A DNA stretch of 64,000 nt, taken from Sphaerolaimus hirsutus (Eukaryota > Nematoda > Chromadorea > Monhysterida > Sphaerolaimidae). Made by a program: the position numbers and the translations under genes. The stretch lies in the NCBI GenBank assembly GCA_964036195.1, contig OZ038456.1:11780001-11844000 (forward strand), written 5' to 3'. The notes under the pieces were generated by a model, which searched no databases, was not told where the DNA came from, and saw only the letters and a program-made list of their open reading frames with translations. The number at the start of each line of letters is the position of its first letter. The stretch's first letter is position 1. Positions 21,501-28,769 of the stretch are shown piece by piece.

Positions 21501-22774
21501 TTATTGGCACCGGACATTGTTACTTGTGCACCGGGTTTACTTGTGCACTGGTCCTGCGCCACTGAAAATAGGCAATAATACAAATGACCTACTGATTTTG
21601 AAGCGTAGCTAGTGATTAGTTGTTGTTTTTTGGTTAGTTCAATTTGGTGATTATTCCACTGTTTTTGTCAAACTTCAAAAAAAACTCATTGTTCTGCGAG
21701 TGAGCGAGATGACAATGTCTGAAGATTATCAATCAGCCAAAGGTTTGTGTCGACTGTTGATGTTTCACACTGTAGAATTATGTGGGGGGCACATTGGCTG
21801 GATACTATTTAGTGTGCATGTGAAATTGCGCGCAAAAAATTGCAAAATACCTAGTGATTAGTACTAAAAGAATTTGGCTGAGGTTTAAAAAAAACTATTT
21901 CGATGCTTGCGTTTTTTAAATGTTTTTTTTAACTTTTGGAAAAAACACCGCCCATCCCTAGTAGCAAGTAGAAATGAGCAGAATTGGAATTAGAATAGAA
22001 TTGGTAGAATTAGATGAGTGGCGGGTCTAGATGAGTTGCGGGTTTGATAAATAGGTGCTAGGCTGCACGCGGCTGAGCGGCCACCGTGATAGGTAGATAG
22101 CTTGGGGGTTAACCCCCCATCCCTACTAGACCCCTGGACATATCATTTTTCACTTTTGTGTTAAAAGATCAATCTGCAATGGTTCCCAGAAAATTAATAT
22201 TCACAAAATGCAGGCCAGTGAGGAGTGCGTGATTTGCATGCACACAGTGGAGGCGGCCAGCGGCAGGAAGTGTCCCAGTTGCACGCAGCCCTACTGCACA
22301 AATGTGAGGGCAACATTACACAACTCACCGTCGACTAGGGCATAATGATATTTACTACCGTATTTCCTCGAAATACCCCCCGGGGTGTTTGTTTCAGAGT
22401 GAGAATTTTGAGGGGGGGCTTATTATTTCGCCAGAAATTTTTTGAACTTTCAGTACTAATGAGTTGTTCGTAAAGTACGCAGACGTGGAAAAATGCATCA
22501 AAGACCACTATGTATGAGACTATTGACTTGGGGGTAATAGTAAGTGGGGTAATAAGTTAGTGGTTGGTTCAAGTTACTGCAGGGTCTATCAACCTCGTGA
22601 AAGCATATTTCTCACTTACAAAAATGGATGTACCTATTTACTTATGTAACTATCTACCTATTTATGTGTTTTCAGTGTCTGGACCGCTGGTGGGCGGAGT
22701 CTGGCAAGTCGGCCACGCCCACCTGCCCCCACTGCCAGCAGCCGTGGCACGGCGCCGCCTTCCCCAGCCCCTGA
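507..22774 (+). CDS. TAZ-like / coiled-coil / RING-type finger protein, 17 exons, probable E3 ubiquitin ligase
   Basis: Exons read by eye, all GT-AG with compatible phases: 507-588, 5367-5546, 7848-7997, 10328-10406, 11726-11776, 12619-12702, 14275-14380, 14652-14755, 14819-14924, 15766-15802, 16454-16596, 16664-16729, 17017-17182, 18847-18922, 20119-20242, 22214-22303, 22676-22774 (TGA). They total 1743 bases, 580 aa. Residues about 28-137 are Cys/His-rich and TAZ-like, about 138-345 form charged heptad-like helix, about 350-515 are Ser/Pro-rich and then basic-helical, and 523-568 are a RING-type finger. RING proteins of this layout usually act as E3 ubiquitin ligases; the substrate cannot be read. 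The first exon (ATG at 507 after caaaaa) and the donor at 10407 (gttcgt) are the weakest points. I do not recognise a named orthologue. Confidence 0.78.
621..805. repeat. CCCAGACCCTG-family MITE with a consensus-like splice donor
   Basis: Left end ggtgccactcccagaccctg and right end cagggtctgggactgcc are inverted. The interior is a hairpin of aaagtgtcaaa and gccattttgcg words. Related copies or parts lie at 44868-44925, 52800-53000, 53860-53926, 55790-55890 and 60812-61202. The copy carries gtaagt at 641-646, 32 bases after the probable coding part of exon 1. Confidence 0.75.
1490..3230. repeat. Degenerate satellite of 12- and 14-base units with higher-order structure
   Basis: There are about 1.7 kb of words such as aaatgtcaagt, gataaatgtcaagt and aaatgtcatgt in one orientation. 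Larger blocks recur: a block around 1747-1980 returns at about 2165-2410 (offset near 425), and 2500-2640 returns at about 3020-3150 (offset near 519). Open frames here are repeat artefacts. It lies in intron 1 of the TAZ/RING gene. Confidence 0.9.
3691..3855. repeat. Short tandem repeat with ggagtggcgccatctactcc unit
   Basis: About four imperfect units of 45-50 bases. Each is nearly palindromic because ggagt and actcc flank a gcgcc core. It overlaps two open frames that I treat as shadows. Confidence 0.75.
4183..4626. repeat. Two direct copies of a 224-base unit
   Basis: acatgtattgactg starts at 4183 and again at 4407, and the copies are almost identical through tatcatagcagcgtga. A third, inverted, partial copy runs 4640-4746 into the assembly gap. 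Confidence 0.92.
4747..4946. other. Assembly gap (200 N)
   Basis: A run of N of round length. It is entered by an inverted copy of the preceding tandem repeat, so the gap is probably a collapsed inverted or tandem repeat rather than unique sequence. Confidence 0.99.
5367..7997 (+). CDS. TAZ-like zinc-finger exons of the RING gene (5367-5546 and 7848-7997)
   Basis: The two exons join in phase 1. The reading shows an amphipathic helix followed by HANQC, a CC pair, LLFC, and then a VKGVMDH stretch, at about residues 81-105 of the model. This matches the H-x3-C ... C-x(3-4)-C-x2-x-K-x-V-x2-H pattern of TAZ fingers in CBP/p300, where the domain binds transactivation peptides. The later zinc ligands of a full TAZ domain are only partly present (KC at about 114-115), so this may be a degenerate TAZ or an unnamed Cys/His module. 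Both donors are strong (gtaagt, gtgagt). The acceptor at 7847 has a poor pyrimidine tract and lies just downstream of repeat sequence. Foldback palindrome 5633-7574 fills the intron between the exons. Confidence 0.6.
5633..7574. mobile_element. Long foldback palindrome FB1 with TA target duplication
   Basis: Left end TA|AACACCTTCCCGGTCAAG and right end CTTGACCGGGAAGGTGTT|TA. The arms stay complementary inwards to a centre near 6355 (gaattctatgatgtcataatg). It is in the intron between the TAZ-like exons. The right arm is interrupted by the element 6908-7402. No coding capacity is seen; presumably mobilised in trans by a TA-targeting transposase. Confidence 0.9.
6908..7402. mobile_element. CAGGGGTCTC hAT-like MITE nested in FB1
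   Basis: Ends CAGGGGTCTCC and GGAGACCCCTG. An exact 8-bp duplication gggcgacc lies at 6900-6907 and 7403-7410. The uninterrupted left arm of FB1 (about 5803-5822) shows the empty site. The interior has many gatagatagatagc words. Confidence 0.93.
7577..7840. mobile_element. Truncated CAGGGGTCTC-family copy abutting exon 7848
   Basis: It shares ctatctatag, gggatagata and the ggcgggggttcaatatatagg words with 6908-7402, but has lost its termini. Its right edge is within about 10 bases of the acceptor of the second TAZ-like exon. Confidence 0.7.
8085..8721. mobile_element. GAGGCGTC-family MITE, copy 1
   Basis: Inverted ends GAGGCGTCCAATTCTAAAAG and CTTTTAGAATTAGACGCCTC. The interior repeats cgacaagtcca in both orientations. 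A second copy of the same length class is at 15113-15751. Confidence 0.88.
8807..9028. mobile_element. GGAAACGG-filled element, right-end copy of the TAGGGTGTCAAC family
   Basis: It ends gttgacaccctag, and the interior is ggaaacggaaa words. The left end is imperfect (aagggtgtcaat) and no target duplication was found. Confidence 0.65.
9031..9262. mobile_element. CACTAGTTTTCACCGTG-family hairpin MITE
   Basis: Left ctagttttcaccgtgaaaac and right cacggtgataactagtgtg. A close relative is at 23010-23235, with similar hairpins at 16761-16969 and 43605-43790. Confidence 0.7.
9310..9812. mobile_element. TAGGGTGTCAAC-family copy, inverted, left part eroded
   Basis: Dense ttttccgtttctg words (the complement of ggaaacgg) ending in gttgacaccctt. 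It lies in the intron before exon 10328. Confidence 0.65.
10328..15802 (+). CDS. Coiled-coil exons of the RING gene (10328 to 15802)
   Basis: Seven short exons plus a 37-base exon encode continuous Lys/Glu/Leu/Gln-rich helix, for example LSKKLRKNLADEKSAA in 11726-11776 and FQAQVVQLQKEMETVQ in 12619-12702. This is typical of oligomerisation coiled coils. Phases run 2-2-2-0-2-0-0-1, and no frame is broken. Introns are stuffed with mobile elements: 11034-11648, 13146-14133 with a nested hAT element, and 15113-15751. Proteins with a long coiled coil before a RING often dimerise through it. Which partner it binds is not visible. Confidence 0.8.
11034..11648. mobile_element. TAGGGTTCAAACGGGA hAT-like MITE filled with (CCCGAT)n
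   Basis: Ends TAGGGTTCAAACGGGA and CGTTTGAACCCTA. Exact 8-bp duplication atacctag at 11026-11033 and 11649-11656. Two arrays of the six-base word cccgat flank a unique core. Translated, the arrays give Asp/Pro or Arg/Asp repeats that are not genes. Confidence 0.94.
12060..12397. mobile_element. CTCCGCCCACT-ended MITE
   Basis: gactccgcccact at the left and agtgggcggagtc at the right, about 340 bases. Just before it (11864-12055) is another hairpin whose arms contain gacatcgacaccaaatgtcaa. Both lie in the intron after exon 11726. Confidence 0.65.
13146..14133. mobile_element. TACTCGGCGGACC TA-type MITE, split by a nested hAT element
   Basis: Left TACTCGGTGGACCGCAAAG after TA, right GTTCGCCGAGTA. 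The same element without insertion is at 53436-53715 in the other orientation; both keep gatgacgtcatgatg near one end. The insertion is 13279-14004. Confidence 0.85.
13279..14004. mobile_element. TAGGGTTGG hAT-like MITE, (TTTTTTAAAAAAATCG) arms
   Basis: Ends TAGGGTTGGCAA and TTCCAACCCTA. Exact 8-bp duplication gtcgcgta at 13271-13278 and 14005-14012. The arms are amplified cgatttttttaaa words. The core shares aattttgcgtgcaagcgcgc with the core of the outer element at 56948-58134. Confidence 0.95.
15113..15751. mobile_element. GAGGCGTC-family MITE, copy 2, next to a splice acceptor
   Basis: Ends GAGGCGTCTAATTC and GAATTGGACGCCTC, flanked by direct repeat aaat (15109-15112, 15752-15755). The acceptor of exon 15766 (tcgtttcag) begins only a few bases beyond it. 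Confidence 0.9.
15837..16062. mobile_element. CCAGTTCCGCAAA-family MITE
   Basis: Inverted ends tgccagttccgcaaaatgag and cattttgcggaactggt, flanked by cccagg on both sides. The interior is gaagtgaaatggcaaagg words in both orientations. Other copies: 50868-51050 and 58818-59074. Confidence 0.85.
16761..16969. mobile_element. GCGCACACTAGTTTTC hairpin MITE
   Basis: Left CTGCGCACACTAGTTTTC, right GAAAACTAGTGTGCGCAG, with a long inner hairpin around gtcaactgtagttgac. It fills most of the intron between exons 16664-16729 and 17017-17182. Confidence 0.85.
17307..18462. mobile_element. Foldback palindrome FB2, TA duplication
   Basis: TA|AACACCTTCCCGATTAAG on the left and CTTGATCGGGAAGGTGTT|TA on the right. 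The arms include ggggtcgcc and tgggaggggtggaaagcta. Centre near 17875 with the same gaactttatgatgtca signature as FB1. Two open frames of 75 aa in opposite arms are mirror images, not genes. Confidence 0.9.
18940..19960. mobile_element. Foldback palindrome FB3
   Basis: It starts TA|AACATCTTCCCAGCCAAG 16 bases after the donor of exon 18847-18922. The arms are complementary around about 19350 and end at gaacttgcctgataaagg. It shares layout and internal words (accccaagtaaattttct) with FB1 and FB2. Confidence 0.8.
20405..21239. mobile_element. CCGCAAATCCTCGAATAAG element with a nested relative
   Basis: TA|CCGCAAATCCTCGAATAAGA and CTTATTCGAGGATTTAGGG|TA. The ends are rich in ataactccccccct words. 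A second element with ends CCGTATTTCCTCGAAATAC and TTTCGAGGAAATACGG (20572-20987, TA on both sides) lies inside. Confidence 0.88.
22214..22774 (+). CDS. C-terminal RING-type zinc finger exons (22214-22303 and 22676-22774)
   Basis: The joined reading has zinc ligands C523-x2-C526, C-x2-C (RKCPSC), C-x2-C (YCTNC) and C565-x2-C568 (TCPHC), with a Trp pair (CLDRWW) at the place where RINGs carry their E2-contact hydrophobics. The usual fourth-ligand His is replaced by Cys, giving an all-Cys C4C4-like finger. The protein ends 12 residues after the last ligand with TGA at 22772-22774. The exons are much richer in G+C than the surrounding AT-rich introns. Exon 22214 joins directly to 20242 in phase 0, so no exon is missing between them. 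Confidence 0.88.
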
Positions 22775-23491
22775 AACTGCCTCATTTCGCAATTTTCCAA
22801 ATGTACATGAAGTCTCATGTTTTTTACTTGTCTACATAAAATCTCATGAATTTTTCGGGTTTTTGTTTTAATTTTTTTTTAAATCCGTGGTGTCTTTATA
22901 AATGGTTTAATTGTGAAAAGCTTGAATGTGCGAATTGTGTTATAAAAATATGTTAGTGCAAGGGCGAAGTCAAATTAACCAGAATGGTTTTATGCGAATT
23001 AATATCCACACACTAGTTTTCACCGTGACTTCGTGGGAAAACTGAATTTTTTCAAATGCAGACTTATCCATACGGTTGAATGATTTTATTAAATTTTAAT
23101 GTCAATTTAAATTAATGAAAGTTTATATTTGAAAACTAAAACACAGCATACAACAAGAGTAGGTAGGCTGAATGTCGCCATGCCGCCATTTCAGTTTTCA
23201 CCCAAGTCACGGTGAAAACTAGCGTCTGTAGGGCCGATAGTGTGTAAGATTATGACGCAATAATCGGGCAACCCAAAAACGTTTCTGGCTAATACAGTTC
23301 CAAGCCAGGAAAAAGCTGGTATTTGTACATCGATTTTCCGTTAAATACAACTACTGTCTTTGGAGGACCGTTATTATATGATATTTTAAATAATTATTAT
23401 TTCTCTGATTAGCTTGGATTTTGGCACAGAATATGGTTTCTGCTGATCCTAAAAATATTCAGTATTATTGTTAGGACGTGCAATCGAACTA

Positions 23492-23666
23492 CCCGTATTT
23501 CTTCTAATAGAAGGGCAGGTCTCCAATAGAAAGTACACCTTTTCGACGTAATTTAGACCACAAAATAATTAGAAGGTGCTCCAATAGGAGGCCGTCTCCA
23601 ATAGAAGGGCATGTAAAAAAGTTGACGAAAAAATAGAAAGTCGTCCTTCTATTAGAAGAAAGACGG
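23492..23666. mobile_element. CCGTATTTCTTCTAATAG element, short copy
   Basis: Ends CCGTATTTCTTCTAATAGAAG and TTCTATTAGAAGAAAGACGG, TA on both sides. Longer copies: 24867-25280 and 50152-50558. Confidence 0.85.
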
Positions 23667-24028
23667 TAAATAGTTTTCGGCTTCATAAGCATACGATGCT
23701 GGTAATACATGTTGACGCTATCCGTATTTTACCGATGTGCATGTTTTATTCTTTTATGAATTTTTTCTTATCACTTTCGGTATGAGCTTTCAATTGTGCC
23801 AATTAGTGCTAAACATTCGTGCAACCACAATTCCGATTTTTTTGTAAAATTTTTGAAAAATGGTTTCGTTTTATTTTATTAATGATATTTCAATAAAATA
23901 AAAAAAAGAATCATGAATAAAATTAAAATAAAATACAATTTTCGTAAAAAGAATTCTACTAAAACCTACCCTGAACGTGAGTAAAATACGTGAGATGTGA
24001 AATTGTGGTCAGACAAGCTAGTTTTCAT

Positions 24029-24537
24029 TAGGGTGTCAACAAAAACTTTTTGGCGGAAAACGGAAACGGAAAAAAATTTACACTTAAAGGAAAACGGAAA
24101 CGGAAACGGAACAAAATTTGCACCTGCCGGAAAACGGAAAACGGTAAAAATGAAAGGCCGGAAAACGGAAACAGAAACGGAAAAATTTGCTGAACTTATG
24201 CCGGAAACGGAAAAAATTTGCTGAAATTTTGCCGGAAACGGAAAAAAAATTGCAGAAATTTATCCAGAAATCAAAAAATTTGCATAAATCTTGCTAGAAA
24301 TAGAAACAATTCACATAATTGAGAACCTGCATGCATGTTTACCAGTTTGGCTGAAACAGAAAACAGAGAATTGAGTCAGAAAATGGAAAGAAAGTTTGAA
24401 AAACAGACAATTGAGCCGGAAAACGGAAAATGAGCCGGAAAAACGGAAACGGAAAAAAATTGAGCAGCCGGAATACGGAAACAGAAAAAAATTTGCCTGC
24501 GGAAAGCAGAAACGGAAAACGGAAAGTTGACACCCTA
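24029..24537. mobile_element. TAGGGTGTCAAC hAT-like MITE filled with GGAAACGG
   Basis: Ends TAGGGTGTCAAC and GTTGACACCCTA. Exact 8-bp duplication gttttcat at 24021-24028 and 24538-24545. It sits inside the arm of an older hairpin (acaagctagttttcatggtt ... aaccatgaaagtagcttgt, about 24013-24762). Confidence 0.95.
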
Positions 24538-24866
24538 GTTTTCATGGTTCCAATTTGAAAACTCGTTCAAAAACAAAACATCGACGCGAAAGCTGATTGA
24601 CGCTTCCACCAACCCGCAACTGAGCACTTCGACTCAGCGCGCTGTATTAGGATACACTTATTAGTTCACACAAATGATCAGTCCATGAACTATGGTTTAA
24701 GGCGATCAAACTGCAAGATTTCAGTTGAGTTTTCAAATTGGAACCATGAAAGTAGCTTGTGTGGCGCCATTAATGTTTTGAAGTGTTTGGCCAAAAATAC
24801 TAAAAAATAGAAAACTTTGAACATGTTTCCAAATTTTCGAAGTTCCATAGTAGAAAATATATTTTA

Positions 24867-25280
24867 CCGTATTTCTTCTAATAGAAGAGCTCTATTTTTT
24901 CTATTAGTTCTATTTTTTCGTCAACTTTTTTACCTGCATTTTTTTTACCTGTATTAGAGGTGCCGTTCTATTGGAGGCTGCCGTTCTATTTTTTCACCGC
25001 TTTTTTCACACATTTCTTATTTCAAAATAGTTTTATTTTTGATGAAGCTTGAGCAATATCTTAATATAGGAGCATCAATTTCAGATTTAACACCTGTTTG
25101 AATGCTTTGCATGTTATCACCATCCGTTTTTATTCATTTTTGTGTTTTGGCACGCTCCCAACATAATTCCTACCTGCCGTTCAATTGGAGGCTGCCGTTC
25201 TATTGTTTTTCGTGAGTGCAAAAAGGTGCCAAAACCTGCCGTTCTATTGGAGGTATGCCGTTCTATTAGAATAAATACGG
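24867..25280. mobile_element. CCGTATTTCTTCTAATAG element
   Basis: TA|CCGTATTTCTTCTAATAG and TCTATTAGAATAAATACGG|TA. Filled with tgccgttctattggagg words. Confidence 0.88.
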
Positions 25281-25599
25281 TAAGTGTTTTTTCTAGGGGT
25301 GAAATAAACATTTTAAAACTACACAAAATTCAAAACATTTTAAAACATTTTTTATTTTTTGACATCGTAAATAGTCACTTAATAGCACATATTTACCACT
25401 TCTATATAGGGAGAAGGGGGCCCCACCCGGCCCACAGACCCCTTTGCTGCATTGTCAAACCCCCTCTGAGATTACGCCTTGAAGCCACCCCCTGCTGCCG
25501 AACGGTATGGAGCTCCTGCATGGGGTCGCAGATTACAAGGCTGATAAAATTGATACAATATGTGCAATTGATAAAGGACTAGTACCGACACACAGCGAA

Positions 25600-25752
25600 T
25601 AGCATTCGAAAAAATCACCGATTTTGTGGAAAATATATATAAATATATCACTCAGAATCTGGAAAAAATATAAATATATATAAATCACAGGTGTTTTTAA
25701 TATTTATTGTGATTTTCGAAAATATAAATCACGGGTTGTTTTTCGAATGCTA
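25600..25752. mobile_element. TAGCATTCG hAT-like MITE
   Basis: Ends TAGCATTCGAAAAAA and TTTTTCGAATGCTA. 8-bp duplication acagcgaa / actgcgaa (7 of 8). Interior of aaatataaatca words. A larger relative is at 46230-46528. Confidence 0.85.
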
Positions 25753-25891
25753 ACTGCGAAAGATAGCATCCGTGAATCGTGTGCCTGGGGTGGCTTCTTC
25801 AATACGCTTCACGAAATTGGAGCTGAGACGTCTCCCACACAATAACCTATCATCATGACAGGCAAAACTTGTGAAGCGCACGTCACGAACA

Positions 25892-26085
25892 ATTGCAGCC
25901 CACTTTGCGTGGTTCACGAATCACTGTGAAACGTCTAGCTAGAGCCACAGTGAAGTGTTATCACGCTGACACTTCGTGTCTGCGTTAAGATCACGACCAA
26001 TTGCAGCCCACTTTGCGTGGTTCACGAATCACTGTGAAGCGTCTAGCTGTGAAGCTGACACTTCGTGTCTGCCTTAAGACACTTC
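25892..26085. repeat. Imperfect tandem duplication, period about 105
   Basis: The block caattgcagcccactttgcg ... cttcgtgtctgc occurs twice in a row. Confidence 0.85.
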
Positions 26086-26437
26086 ACCGCACATGACATA
26101 CCCGTTTTTTTGCTGTGACAGGGAACACAACTTTATATTCTAACAAGTATGGTATCGGAATTTCGATTAGGCTTTCGGTATCGGGATTCTGGACAAAGTT
26201 CAATTTTTCGAGGTCTTCTGTAATTTTTCACAAATAAGGTCTAAAACACTCAGACAGTAGTGGTATTAAATGCGGTTGCCGTTGACGTTTCTCAGCGCAA
26301 AATAATTGCCTTCTACTTCTTCTTCAAAATATCAAGGTTGTAAAAATGTGATTCATCAATGAAAATGTACGAAATAACAAAAATACGAAAGTGTCTTTTT
26401 TGACTTTGAAGAATGTATAAATTTTAGATGCATCAAC

Positions 26438-27146
26438 CACAGTTGTTAAAATGTATGTACATTTACTCGAAAAATACGCGTACGAGAGTACGCGGTAAAT
26501 ACATTTTCATATACTTTTGGAAAAATACTCACTTTTACGCGTACATTGAGAAAATGTATTTTTGTTGCTAAAATCAGAATTTTCCGTTGCTAAAATAAGA
26601 AAATTTAGAAAAAATCAAATCATTTTTCTAAAAAATACTAAATAATCACCAAAAACGACATCTAGGTATTATGCCTTCCAGTGTAAAACTAACACTAAAA
26701 AGTAGTAGCTTTTACGTTTTCGAGGGGAAAAGTACTCGCTTTTACATTTTCCTGGGGAAAAAGTATACTCCGGTTACTTTACACCCTGCACGCGTGGTTC
26801 CCGCTGGAAGTGTGCCAACGATGGTTAACGCGTCCGAGTTTCATAAAAAGATGACAAAATTGATTGTTGTTATAATGTTATTCATTAACATATTCACATC
26901 GATGAATTTTTTTCATATTTTTACGGAAATCGTATGATTTAATAATCATTGGCACGCTTCCAACACGAGACATAAATCAGTGCGAGGGCAGAGTATCACG
27001 TACGCCGAGTATATTTTACTCACATTTACGCATGAGTACGAGTGCAAAAAATTTATATTACATTTTCTATACTTTGTGGTGAGTAAAAAAACTTACATTT
27101 ACATATAGGTACTTTTGAAAAAAGTTCAGTAATTCTAACAACTCTG
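26438..27146. mobile_element. CAGAGTTG hAT-like MITE with nested TA element
   Basis: Ends CACAGTTGTTAAAATG and TTCTAACAACTCTG. Exact 8-bp duplication gcatcaac at 26430-26437 and 27147-27154. Filled with acgcgtacgagtacgcg words. The TACTCGGCG element 26766-27011 (TA on both sides) is nested. Confidence 0.93.
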
Positions 27147-27333
27147 GCATCAACGCATGAATTCCCTCGCAATATATTTTGATGTGTACATTCAATTTTT
27201 GATCTATTCAACCTGACACATGAAAAATATTCAATTGAAAATAAAATATTATGTAAACAGCTGCCGATGACACATGCGGGAAAATTAGGGAAAATTGGGC
27301 CACATGTAAAAACTGACTATTCAAACTCGACAC

Positions 27334-27845
27334 CATAGTTGTTAAAACGTTTTAAATTTAACTCAATAAATATGTATACTCGAGTACAGAGTAAAAATGT
27401 TTACATTTCCTCAGAAAAAGTTCATTTACTCGCTTTTACATATACTCTTTGAAAGTACGCGAGTACAGAAACACGCGAGTACAGAAAATGTATTTCAGAT
27501 ATCAGTCTTTTCAGTCATTTATATCGATTTTATAGAAGGGAAAAAATAAGAGGATATGCTAAAAAAATAGGGGGAAAATAGTTGGAAATGGATATATCAG
27601 CCCATATCTAGCCAAAATTTGTTTTAAATATGCAAAAAGCAGTGAAAATTAGTGATTTTGAGTGAAATTGGGCTGACATTTCTCAAAAATACTCACGTCT
27701 AAATTTTCCATGGGGAAAAGTACGTTCACTCACGTTTACTCATGAGTAAAAGTATAAAAATTCTTTTCGTTTTCTGTACTCAAGGAGTGAGTAAAAAAAA
27801 TAGGTACGTTTACTTTGAAAAAAGTTCGTTACTTTAACAACTCTG
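27334..27845. mobile_element. CAGAGTTG hAT-like MITE, second copy
   Basis: Ends CATAGTTGTTAAAACG and CTTTAACAACTCTG. Duplication ctcgacac / ctcgacgc (7 of 8). Confidence 0.9.
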
Positions 27846-28518
27846 CTCGACGCACATGGATTTTTGCATGTTGTTTACCGAGTGTTGAGTTCGTTGGTTG
27901 CTAAATTTTTCCCGCCGATTTAAAATGCCATTATCAATCATTATGTTTTTGTGGAAATGAGATCGATGTAGAAGGCACGCATTTAAATAAACAGTTTTGT
28001 ATAACTGCAGTTGTGTATAACTTTCCAGTCTTTTTCATGCGTTTACTGTTTTGTGTTTACACAATATTATCTAGTGTAGTTTATGGAACCTTCTAAATAC
28101 CTTAAATAATTTGGTATAGTTTGAATCAACTACAGCATTGTCACGACCCTTGATACAGTATTTCAATAATTAAAAATAGATTTTATTTTCAAAAGCAGAT
28201 TTTATCGCAAGCAAAGTAAACACCATCCATTCAACTATGTGTGCAAAATGTTGCTGTGTAGGTAAATGATACGCATCTCCATTTAATAACACAGCCCGAG
28301 GTGCCAGTCATATAAATACCTAAGCGTAAACATCCATAAATAACCTAAGCGCAAAACTCAAAGCAGAGTTGCGTTCTTTCATTTATATTTCATTTTTATC
28401 ATTTTTGAATGAATTTTCCCCAATTCGCAAAACGTGCACGTGTCATTATAAGCCACAGAGCTATGATAAATTGACGCACCAATTTTGTTACCTGGCCAAT
28501 AATTCTAGTGGTCAATGA

Positions 28519-28669
28519 TAGGGTTCAAACGGGACAAGTTTTTCGGACCGGTACCGGCTACCGGGGCGAGAAATTTTTCTTATCGGGACAGGGACCGGGA
28601 CCGGAACCGCCTCAGTCCAAGAAATTTGCCGCGACCATCTACCGGGACCGCAGTCCCGTTTGAACCCCA
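28519..28669. mobile_element. TAGGGTTCAAACGGGA hAT-like MITE in the 5' region of the secreted gene
   Basis: Ends TAGGGTTCAAACGGGA and CCCGTTTGAACCCCA. Duplication gtcaatga / gtcaataa (7 of 8). The interior uses the word accggg. It ends 100 bases before the start codon at 28770. Confidence 0.9.
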
Positions 28670-28769
28670 GTCAATAACGGTTCATTTCCCCACCAAATAT
28701 TTCCCACTCACAGATAACCTACCTATTCAAATTACAATCCCCTGCACCGTTTCACAAGCAGCCGCCAAA

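Larger units (their letters stand above)
22775..28510. other. Gene-free interval between the RING gene and the secreted protein gene
   Basis: It contains mobile elements only: 23010-23235 hairpin, 23492-23666, 24029-24537, 24867-25280, 25600-25752, the 25892-26085 tandem duplication, 26438-27146 and 27334-27845. The remainder (about 23680-24010, 27850-28500) is AT-rich and I see no gene in it. Confidence 0.75.

Noticed and set aside
21709-21742. Possible exon reading MTMSEDYQSAK with donor gtttgt
   Set aside because: It would shift the frame into the RING exon, while 20242 joins 22214 directly in phase 0.
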